Below, piece after piece: positions 58,092 to 64,000 of a stretch of DNA of 64,000 nt (position 1 is its first letter; each line of letters opens with the position of its first letter). The stretch comes from Flavobacterium sp. 9 (GTDB lineage Bacteria; Bacteroidota; Bacteroidia; Flavobacteriales; Flavobacteriaceae): assembly GCF_002754195.1 (NCBI RefSeq), contig NZ_PEEU01000001.1, positions 3,596,001-3,660,000 of the forward strand. Reading direction: 5' to 3'. The position numbers and the translations under genes are program-made. The notes beneath the pieces are model-generated. The model saw only the letters and a program-made list of their open reading frames with translations. It ran no database searches and was not told the DNA's origin.

Positions 58092-58979
58092 ATGAGCTTT
58101 ATATTAAAACCTGTTGATGTTGTTGAGTCTATTTCCAGAGAAGATTTTAAAAAGAAATATTTAGATAAAAAGAAACCTTTAATCATAAAAGGATTGACAA
58201 AAGATTGGCCTGCAAGAGAAAAATGGACAACCGATTATTTTAAGGAAATTGCGGGAGATATTGAGGTAAAACTTGTCGATAACTCAAAAGCCGATCCCAA
58301 GAAATTAATCAACGCTTCGATTGCAAGTATGAAATTTGGAGAATATCTTGATTTAATAAAAAGAGAGCCAACACAATTGCGTATTTTTTTCTTCAATCTG
58401 TTCAAGCATAAGCCTGAATTGGTTAATGATGTAAAAGTGCCAAAAGAATTAATGGGAGGCTTTATAGAAAGTATGCCAGCGATGTTTTTTGGAGGTTCGC
58501 GTGCTTTTACCTTTTTGCATTATGATATCGATTTGCCGCATCTTTTTCATACTCATTTTGGAGGCAGAAAACATATTATCCTTTTTGATTACAAATGGAA
58601 AAAAAGACTTTACTGCGTTCCAAATACAACTTATGCTTTAGAAGATTACGATGTTTCTAATCCGGATTTTGAAAAGTTTCCTGCTTTAAAAGGTGTCGAA
58701 GGATATGAAGTTTTTCTGGAACATGGAGATACGTTATTTATGCCAACCGGAATGTGGCATTGGATGCGATATATTGACGGTTCTTTTTCGCTCAGTCTTC
58801 GTGCGTGGGATAAATCTATAACGCGAAAAATGGCGAGCGTTTGGAGTTTGTTTATGCATGGCGCAGTCGATAGCGCTGTAAAAATCGTTTTTAGAGAACG
58901 TTATGCAATATGGCGCGAGAAACTAGCTTTTAAAATTGCCGAAAGAGAATTAAAAAAAGATTTGAAAAAGGCAGGATGA
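58092..58979 (+). CDS. Cupin-like (JmjC/cupin_8) domain protein
   Basis: A 295-aa putative Fe(II)/2-oxoglutarate oxygenase of the cupin_8/JmjC-like group, which hydroxylates proteins or other substrates. The N-terminal ISREDFKKKYLDKKKPLIIK and LTKDWPAREKW are typical. The metal-binding H-x-D is in FLHYDIDLPHLFHTHFGG and the distal His in MPTGMWHWMRYIDGS. The lysine for 2-oxoglutarate may be in GGRKHIILFDY. No partner gene is obvious. It lies between two terminators and appears to be transcribed alone. Confidence 0.9.
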   Translation: MSFILKPVDVVESISREDFKKKYLDKKKPLIIKGLTKDWPAREKWTTDYFKEIAGDIEVKLVDNSKADPKKLINASIASMKFGEYLDLIKREPTQLRIFFFNLFKHKPELVNDVKVPKELMGGFIESMPAMFFGGSRAFTFLHYDIDLPHLFHTHFGGRKHIILFDYKWKKRLYCVPNTTYALEDYDVSNPDFEKFPALKGVEGYEVFLEHGDTLFMPTGMWHWMRYIDGSFSLSLRAWDKSITRKMASVWSLFMHGAVDSAVKIVFRERYAIWREKLAFKIAERELKKDLKKAG

Positions 58980-59010
58980 TTTATAATTAAGGTTGAAATT
59001 GTAAAATCAA

Positions 59011-59186
59011 GAAATATTCCGCAGGAATTAAATATTGTTAACAACAAAATTTATTCCGTTCAGAATTAAGGTTAAACTCCCAAAGTAAAAAAAATATTCC
59101 GTAGGAATTAGTGATTGGTAGCAACGGAATTTATTCCGTTGGGAGATGAAACCCCATTTTTAAAAGTTCCGTAGGAACGACACATA
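59011..59186. repeat. TTCCGTAGGAA-type interspersed repeat, copy A
   Basis: Contains a degenerate unit and a full one. The full unit has three palindromes: ATTCCGTAGGAAT (59096-59108), CAACGGAATTTATTCCGTTG (59122-59141) and GTTCCGTAGGAAC (59166-59178). The same series recurs at 59841-60010 on the other side of the XRE gene. No protein is encoded. Confidence 0.8.
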
Positions 59187-59201
59187 TTCGTTATTTAGGA
59201 T

Positions 59202-59237
59202 AAAAAAATCCGAAGAGATATTCTTCGGATTTTTTTT
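59202..59237. terminator. Bidirectional terminator before the XRE regulator
   Basis: AAAAAAATCCGAAGA and TCTTCGGATTTTTTT form a long stem, with A and T runs on either side, between convergent genes. Confidence 0.9.
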
Positions 59238-59265
59238 ATGGAACTCAATATGTTTTTGAAAAAGC

Positions 59266-59658
59266 TTATTTATTTTTTAATAATTTTTCCAGATATTCAT
59301 TCTTTTCTTTTTCTACCTGAACCAAACGCTCATAAAGTTCAACTACTTTGTCTAATGGATTGAAAGTGCAATTATATGGACTAGTCATTCCATGTGCAAA
59401 ACTATTGTCGTAAAAGTTGTTGAAATAAGTAATCATATTTTCATCGGTAAAATTCTTGATAGCTTCAACGCTTACTCCAAGAGCTTTTGCAATATCGGCA
59501 AGTTTTGAATCTTCTATAGTTTCGCTATTTTCTAATGCCGAAATCGCTTGCTGATTTGTTCCTAAGGCTTGCGCCAAAGCTTCTTGTTTCATGTCTTTAA
59601 GTTCACGAATACGGCTAATTTTTCGTCCTATATGATTTGGTTTTAATGCTGTGCTCAT
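59266..59658 (-). CDS. XRE-family helix-turn-helix regulator
   Basis: A 130-aa regulator. Residues ~11-68 are a Cro/C1-type HTH (ISRIRELKDMKQEALAQALG, then NQQAISALENSETIEDSKLADIAKALGVS across the turn). Residues ~100-128 form a leucine-zipper-like coiled coil (VVELYERLVQVEKEKNEYL) for dimerisation. The -7 element ends 4 nt before the ATG, so the mRNA is likely leaderless. Two copies of an interspersed repeat flank the gene. Targets unknown. Confidence 0.9.
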   Translation of the reverse strand: MSTALKPNHIGRKISRIRELKDMKQEALAQALGTNQQAISALENSETIEDSKLADIAKALGVSVEAIKNFTDENMITYFNNFYDNSFAHGMTSPYNCTFNPLDKVVELYERLVQVEKEKNEYLEKLLKNK

Positions 59659-59662
59659 AATT

Positions 59663-59670
59663 CAAAGATA
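59663..59670 (-). promoter_or_regulatory. -7 promoter element for the XRE regulator
   Basis: Minus-strand TATCTTTG matches TAnnTTTG and is separated from the ATG by only 4 nt, predicting a leaderless transcript. Confidence 0.6.
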
Positions 59671-59840
59671 TTTATAATGCTTTAAAGAAAATAGATTTTG
59701 GTAAAAAACAGATGAATTTATGTTTGATACATTTTCTAGTAGTTTGCTTGGGTACAAAACTATTATTTATTGTATTAGAAACAAAAATACAATTTTTCAG
59801 ACAAGTATTAATCAGTTAAGATTGAAATTACAATTCAGGA

Positions 59841-60010
59841 AATATTCCATAAGAATTAAACATTGATAACAACGGAATTTATTAAGATGCGAATTAAGAT
59901 TGAAATTAAAAGTCACAAAATATTCCGTAGGAATTAGTGATTGGTAGCAACGGAATTTATTCCGTTGTGAGATAAAACGACAAGTTCAAAAGTTCCGTAG
60001 GAACGATATA
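59841..60010. repeat. TTCCGTAGGAA-type interspersed repeat, copy B
   Basis: Same order of a degenerate unit and a full unit as copy A: ATTCCGTAGGAAT (59922-59934), CAACGGAATTTATTCCGTTG (59948-59967), then AGTTCCGTAGGAACGA. Together with a plain A+T-rich stretch (59671-59840) it accounts for the 369-nt gap between the XRE gene and the next gene. Confidence 0.8.
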
Positions 60011-60027
60011 TATTTAACGATTCAATA

Positions 60028-60618
60028 TTAGTTTTTGTTTGGAAGTTTAATTTTAGTTCGATCCCATTTAATATCATCAGAATAATAGTAATCACTATTG
60101 TTTTTGTATTTCAAAACAGTATCTTCTTCTTGTGTTGTTCTTCTTATGTAGTACGTTTGTATGATATTGCTCTTTAGAAAATCCAAAAAGTAGGGATTTT
60201 TAATTGTATCGCTTTGTGAGCCTATTATTAAAATATGTCTCTTTTTCTCTTTGGTTAAAATATTTTCTGAGAGAAAATCGTTTAGACATTTTTTCGGAAT
60301 TTTGACAATGTCTTTTGGTTGTAAATTAAGAAAATGTGGAAGTGTATCTTTTTCTCTACCGTAGCTGCATAAAATTTGAATATATTCTTTTTGATAAAAA
60401 TATAAATTTCCTTTTTTGTCAATTATTAATTGGCTTTCTCCATAGAAAAATCCTTTTGTTGATGGAGGAGTTACTTTTAATGAATCGTAATGTTTTTTAA
60501 GTTCTTTGTCTTCATAGGAGATGATGTAAGGTTTGTTTTTATTTACAGCTTTTTCCTCTTTTTTAGCACAATTCAAAAGAAGCAAGCAAATCATAAATGC
60601 AATAAAAATTTTCGCCAT
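60028..60618 (-). CDS. Hypothetical lipoprotein, 196 aa
   Basis: Start at ATG 60618 gives a lipoprotein signal MAKIFIAFMICLLLLNC with lipobox Cys17; 13 upstream codons would spoil it. The mature sequence is charged (NKNKPYIISYEDKELKKHYD) with a beta-rich centre (SQLIIDKKGNLYFYQKEYI) and ends in basic residues. No family was recognised. It starts after the accD terminator, which overlaps its upstream region, and has no visible -7 element. Confidence 0.72.
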   Translation of the reverse strand: MAKIFIAFMICLLLLNCAKKEEKAVNKNKPYIISYEDKELKKHYDSLKVTPPSTKGFFYGESQLIIDKKGNLYFYQKEYIQILCSYGREKDTLPHFLNLQPKDIVKIPKKCLNDFLSENILTKEKKRHILIIGSQSDTIKNPYFLDFLKSNIIQTYYIRRTTQEEDTVLKYKNNSDYYYSDDIKWDRTKIKLPNKN

Positions 60619-60647
60619 AGAAATAAGATTTGAATTAAAGATATAAA

Positions 60648-60679
60648 AAAATCCCATTAGCCGAAGCGAATGGGATTTT
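60648..60679 (-). terminator. Terminator of accD
   Basis: AAAATCCCATT and AATGGGATTTT form an 11-bp stem with a 10-nt loop, followed on the minus strand by a T run. Confidence 0.88.
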
Positions 60680-60700
60680 ATATGTTAAGAAGTTCGGAAA

Positions 60701-61555
60701 CTATCTAATTGTATTATTTTGAATCAAATCGATGTACAAATTAATTTTGTCTTTCAATTCTTTTCTAGGCGTGATAAAGTCTAGGAAACCGTGCTCTAAA
60801 AGAAACTCAGCAGTTTGAAAACCTTCTGGTAAATCTTTTCCTGTAGTATCGCGAACAACACGAGGACCAGCAAAACCAATCAAAGCTCCTGGCTCAGAAA
60901 TATTAATATCTCCTAACATAGCATATGATGCAGTTGTTCCTCCGGTAGTTGGATCAGTACAAAGAGAAATATAAGGTAATTTTGCTTCGGCCAATTGAGC
61001 CAATTTCACAGAAGTTTTTGCTAATTGCATTAAAGAATAAGCAGCTTCCATCATACGAGCTCCACCAGATTTAGAAATCATTACAAAAGGTAATTTGTTT
61101 TTGATCGCGTGATCAATACCTCTGGCAATTTTTTCTCCAACAACAGCTCCCATAGATCCACCAATAAAGGCAAAATCCATACAGCAAATTACAAGTTCTT
61201 TTCCTTTAGATTTTCCCACTCCTGTACGCACAGCGTCTTTCAGGTGAGTTTTCTCCATTACATCTTTCAATCTGTCAGCATATTTTTTTGTATCAACAAA
61301 ATGCAGCGGATCTTTTGATGTCATGTTTTTATCTAATTCAACAAAGTCATTATTGTCGAATAAAATTTCAAAATAGGTTGCGCTTCCAATTCTAACGTGG
61401 AAATCATCTTCCGGACTAACAAATAAGTTTCTGGCTAATTCGTCAGCGTCAATAATTTTTCCAGTAGGAGATTTGTACCACAATCCTTTCGGAACGTCCA
61501 TCTTATCTTCAGTAGCAGTCGTAATCCCTTTTTCCTGTCTTTTAAACCAAGCCAT
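60701..61555 (-). CDS. accD: Acetyl-CoA carboxylase carboxyltransferase, beta subunit
   Basis: Transfers carboxyl from biotin to acetyl-CoA to give malonyl-CoA for fatty-acid synthesis, with the alpha subunit AccA. The crotonase-like core is intact: [40 protein letters not shown] and [16 protein letters not shown]. The N-terminal zinc ribbon, normally four Cys, has none: the positions align with Ser29, Gly32, Ser47 and Asp50 in [11 protein letters not shown] and [14 protein letters not shown]. The surrounding sequence is otherwise conserved. Length 284 aa. Followed by its own terminator, upstream gene is fbaA. Confidence 0.95.
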   Translation of the reverse strand: MAWFKRQEKGITTATEDKMDVPKGLWYKSPTGKIIDADELARNLFVSPEDDFHVRIGSATYFEILFDNNDFVELDKNMTSKDPLHFVDTKKYADRLKDVMEKTHLKDAVRTGVGKSKGKELVICCMDFAFIGGSMGAVVGEKIARGIDHAIKNKLPFVMISKSGGARMMEAAYSLMQLAKTSVKLAQLAEAKLPYISLCTDPTTGGTTASYAMLGDINISEPGALIGFAGPRVVRDTTGKDLPEGFQTAEFLLEHGFLDFITPRKELKDKINLYIDLIQNNTIR

Positions 61556-61664
61556 TTTTTTAAATTTAGAATGTAGATTTTAAAGTTTAGATTTTTAATC
61601 TGATTTAAAATTTAAATTCCAGGCTTTTTTAGAAGTCCGGAATCTAAATTCAGAAATCTAAAAT

Positions 61665-62732
61665 TTAAAGTGTATTTACGTTATTCAAGTCTGCAAAAGC
61701 TTGCTCAAGTCTTGTATTGAATGTCACTTCGCTTTCACGTACCCATCTTCTTGGGTCATAATATTTTTTGTTAGGAACATCAGCACCTTCTGGGTTACCA
61801 ATTTGAGATTTTAAATAGTCAATGTTTTTAACCATGTAATCACGAATTCCTTCAGTATATGCAAATTGTAAATCTGTATCAATGTTCATTTTGATAACTC
61901 CGTAGCTAATACCTTCTCTGATTTCTTCAAGTGTAGAACCTGAACCTCCGTGGAAAACGAAATCTACTGGGTTATGTCCAGTGTTGAATTTGTTTTGTAC
62001 GTAATCTTGAGAATTTTTTAAGATTTTTGGAGTTAATTTTACGTTTCCTGGTTTGTAAACACCGTGAACGTTTCCAAAAGCAGCTGCAATTGTAAATTTA
62101 GGGCTTATTTTAGATAATTCTTCGTAAGCATAAGCTACTTCTTCTGGCTGAGTGTATAATTTTGAGCTATCAACATCAGAGTTGTCAACACCATCTTCTT
62201 CGCCACCTGTAATACCAAGTTCGATTTCTAATGTCATTCCCATTTTGCTCATTCTAGCCAAGTATTCTTTACAGATCTCGATGTTTTCTTCTATTGGCTC
62301 CTCAGATAAATCGATCATATGAGAACTGAATAATGGTTTTCCTGTTTCTGCAAAATGTTTTTCAGAAGCATCTAATAAACCATCAATCCAAGGTAATAAT
62401 TTTTTTGCACAGTGGTCAGTGTGAAGAATTACAGTTGCACCGTAAGCTTCTGCCAAAGTATGAATGTGTTTTGCTCCAGCGATTCCACCAGCGATAGCTG
62501 ATTTTTCACCTGCATTTGATAATCCTTTTCCAGCGTTAAATTGTGCTCCTCCGTTTGAAAATTGAATAATAACTGGCGCGTTTAGTTTTGCTGCAGTTTC
62601 AAGAACTCCATTGATTGTGCTTGACCCAGTAACGTTTACTGCTGGTAAAGCAAAACCTTTTTCTTTTGCATAATTAAAAATCTCCTGAACCTGATCTCCT
62701 GTAGCTACTCCTGGTTTAATATTGTGTGCCAT
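61665..62732 (-). CDS. fbaA: Class II fructose-bisphosphate aldolase
   Basis: Zinc-dependent aldolase of glycolysis and gluconeogenesis, class IIA by length (355 aa). Motifs: VIIQFSNGGAQFNAGKG near the N-terminus, the metal-binding HTDHCAKK, ELGITGGEEDGVDNS, FGNVHGVYKPGNVKL, and VFHGGSGSTLEEI followed by GVIKMNIDTDLQFAY. A TAnnTTTG element lies 39 nt upstream. accD follows on the same strand after an A+T-rich gap of 109 nt. Confidence 0.97.
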   Translation of the reverse strand: MAHNIKPGVATGDQVQEIFNYAKEKGFALPAVNVTGSSTINGVLETAAKLNAPVIIQFSNGGAQFNAGKGLSNAGEKSAIAGGIAGAKHIHTLAEAYGATVILHTDHCAKKLLPWIDGLLDASEKHFAETGKPLFSSHMIDLSEEPIEENIEICKEYLARMSKMGMTLEIELGITGGEEDGVDNSDVDSSKLYTQPEEVAYAYEELSKISPKFTIAAAFGNVHGVYKPGNVKLTPKILKNSQDYVQNKFNTGHNPVDFVFHGGSGSTLEEIREGISYGVIKMNIDTDLQFAYTEGIRDYMVKNIDYLKSQIGNPEGADVPNKKYYDPRRWVRESEVTFNTRLEQAFADLNNVNTL

Positions 62733-62770
62733 TGTAATTTTTTTTATAGTTGTTTTTAGTTTTTAGGTTG

Positions 62771-62778
62771 CAAAAATA
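62771..62778 (-). promoter_or_regulatory. -7 promoter element for fbaA
   Basis: Minus-strand TATTTTTG matches TAnnTTTG, 38 nt before the fbaA start codon. Confidence 0.55.
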
Positions 62779-62792
62779 AGAATTAATTAGCA

Positions 62793-64000
62793 TTAGAATG
62801 GATAATTTATCCCAAAATTTAAAACCGAGTGACCAAAATTGTATTCTTTAAACCAACGATCTCCTTTGTCATGTGCTGGATTATAGGTCTTAAAGCCTAA
62901 ATCTAGACGAATAACAAAAAAGCTTAAATCGTATCGTAAACCGAATCCTGTTCCCAATGCAATTTCAGCTAAATCGTTTACGCTGTCAAATTTTGCCTTC
63001 TCATCGATCACATTATCGAGCACATTCCAGATATTTCCGGCATCTGCAAAGACAGCTCCTTTAACATCACCAAAAATTTTAAAACGAAGTTCAGCACTCA
63101 TCGCAATTTTCATATTTGCCTCGTTAAAATCATTAACGGCATTCGTGCTTCCCGGACCTAATGCATAAGGTTGCCATGCACGATTGTCATTTGAACCTCC
63201 GGAATAATAACTTCGTGAAAACGGAATATAATTTGAATTTCCAAAAGGAATAGCAATTCCAAAAAAGCTTCGTACTGCTAATACTTTTTCTTTTCCAAAA
63301 TCCCAGTGTTTGATATAATCAAATTCGGTTTTTATATATTCTGAATAAGCTAAATTGAATATTTCGTAATTGCCATTTGCATTTTTAGGTAAGTTTGCAA
63401 TACTTGAAATAGCAGATAATAAAGTTCCTGCAGATTCTATCTTTGTTTTAAATTGGTAGAAAGTATTATCAGCAAGATCTTTTTTGGTTGTTTTGGTAAA
63501 CGTATAACTTGTTGCCAGAATAAAGTCATTTTCGGTCAGACGAATTCTTCTTTCTTCAATACTTTCAACGTCTTTATATTGAGGATCTCCCGGTACTAAA
63601 GCTGTTTGGTTTGTTAGTACATCCTTAGTGAAACCAGCAGTTCCTTTTGGGATAGTCAAATCTTTATTCGCTTGCTCTGCCGGATCTTGCCCCCAGTTTA
63701 AAGGATCAATATTGTAATCTTTACCAATACTATTTAATTCATTATAAGAAGAAGTATAGACATTAAAATAATTACCCGGATTTAAGTTGCGTACAAATTG
63801 GGCATTTAGTAATTCCAGTTTTGCAGTATTATTTCTTTTTGGAGACCAATTATAAGCAATTCCGCCCGTGAAATTTTCTTTATCCAAACCAATGTTTCTT
63901 TGTTTGGAAAAACCTGCCGAAACACTTGTGGAAGGAATCATCCTTTTCGGAATAATTTTCTCAGTTCCAAAAGGCATAAGTATTCTTGGGAAATTCAGTT
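62793..64000 (-). CDS. Omp85/TamA-family outer-membrane barrel, C-terminal part
   Basis: The frame remains open at base 64000, so the N-terminus lies beyond the window; 402 codons are present. The sequence is a run of amphipathic strands ending FGHSVLNFGINYPF, with a terminal Phe as recognised by the BAM complex. GAVFADAGNIWNVLDN and LGTGFGLRYDLSFFVIRLDLGF are the typical last strands of Omp85 barrels, and ARSYYSGGSNDNRAWQPYALGPG-type loop (RSYYSGGSNDNRAW) matches the conserved lid motif. In Bacteroidetes this C-terminus fits the TamA-like lipoprotein TamL better than BamA; without the N-terminus that remains open. Confidence 0.86.
   Translation of the reverse strand, partial: LNFPRILMPFGTEKIIPKRMIPSTSVSAGFSKQRNIGLDKENFTGGIAYNWSPKRNNTAKLELLNAQFVRNLNPGNYFNVYTSSYNELNSIGKDYNIDPLNWGQDPAEQANKDLTIPKGTAGFTKDVLTNQTALVPGDPQYKDVESIEERRIRLTENDFILATSYTFTKTTKKDLADNTFYQFKTKIESAGTLLSAISSIANLPKNANGNYEIFNLAYSEYIKTEFDYIKHWDFGKEKVLAVRSFFGIAIPFGNSNYIPFSRSYYSGGSNDNRAWQPYALGPGSTNAVNDFNEANMKIAMSAELRFKIFGDVKGAVFADAGNIWNVLDNVIDEKAKFDSVNDLAEIALGTGFGLRYDLSFFVIRLDLGFKTYNPAHDKGDRWFKEYNFGHSVLNFGINYPF

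Noticed and set aside
59011..60010. CRISPR array
   Set aside because: The repeats are internally palindromic, irregularly spaced and occur in only two clusters; no spacers or cas genes are seen.
1..64000. tRNA, rRNA or other stable RNA genes
   Set aside because: No tRNA-like TTCGANTC loops with matching stems or rRNA segments were seen on either strand by eye.

Overview
The window comes from the chromosome of a Flavobacterium-like member of the Bacteroidetes. Base composition is strongly A+T-rich. Many genes are preceded by the Bacteroidetes -7 element TAnnTTTG rather than a Shine-Dalgarno sequence. The primary sigma factor lacks region 1.1, and lineage-typical families are present: STN-domain TonB receptors, a DUF4249 lipoprotein, exosortase XrtF with its partner, HYC_CC_PP, and a GYDIA-type GHMP kinase next to a class II HMG-CoA reductase. 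No tRNA, rRNA, CRISPR array, transposase or prophage was seen. Both edges cut a gene: a parvulin-type prolyl isomerase on the left and an Omp85/TamA-type barrel on the right.

Layout. 1-9.6 kb: isomerase end, an unknown small gene, a mevalonate-pathway pair, then a peptide-use operon (dipeptidyl peptidase IV plus two POT transporters). 9.7-13.6 kb: a secreted thioredoxin-like gene, two paralogues that have lost both active-site cysteines, and comEC; a relic of the comEC 3' end lies between the two paralogues. 13.6-24.8 kb: NlpC/P60 lipoprotein, lpxB, surE, a C-terminal processing protease, a secreted nuclease, a DHA2 exporter with a divergent AraC regulator, rpe and the primary sigma factor. 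25-35.6 kb, minus strand: an accessory locus with a LytTR response regulator, four tandem small genes for double-glycine-leader peptides, a TPR sensor kinase, a 142-aa protein ending in the same peptide motif, and a TonB-receptor operon. 35.7-38.9 kb: an HTH regulator and a three-gene envelope/lipid operon, bracketed by two related terminator-containing direct repeats. 38.9-46.9 kb: pnp-rpsO, a GAF protein, the XrtF pair, a cysteine-rich metal-handling trio and a DedA protein. 47.2-54.5 kb: the rod-shape cluster mreB-mreC-mreD-mrdA-rodA and purH. 54.6-64 kb: ABC permease, an orphan gene, zinc alcohol dehydrogenase, cupin/JmjC protein, an XRE regulator between two copies of an interspersed repeat, a lipoprotein, accD without its zinc-ribbon cysteines, fbaA and the Omp85-type barrel.

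The most interesting system is at 24,959-29,080. Four nearly identical, cysteine-free precursors share a leader ending in GG and a core close to DPTxSRGTKTS. The same motif forms the C-terminus of a larger protein nearby, and the peptide genes sit between a sensor kinase and a LytTR regulator. This resembles a Gram-positive peptide-pheromone or bacteriocin regulon in a Gram-negative setting, but no maturation enzyme or transporter is visible in the window, so the function is inferred. Other points of note are the comEC relic, the redox-dead thioredoxin paralogues, paired palindromes near the HTH regulator, and several families of intergenic inverted repeats.
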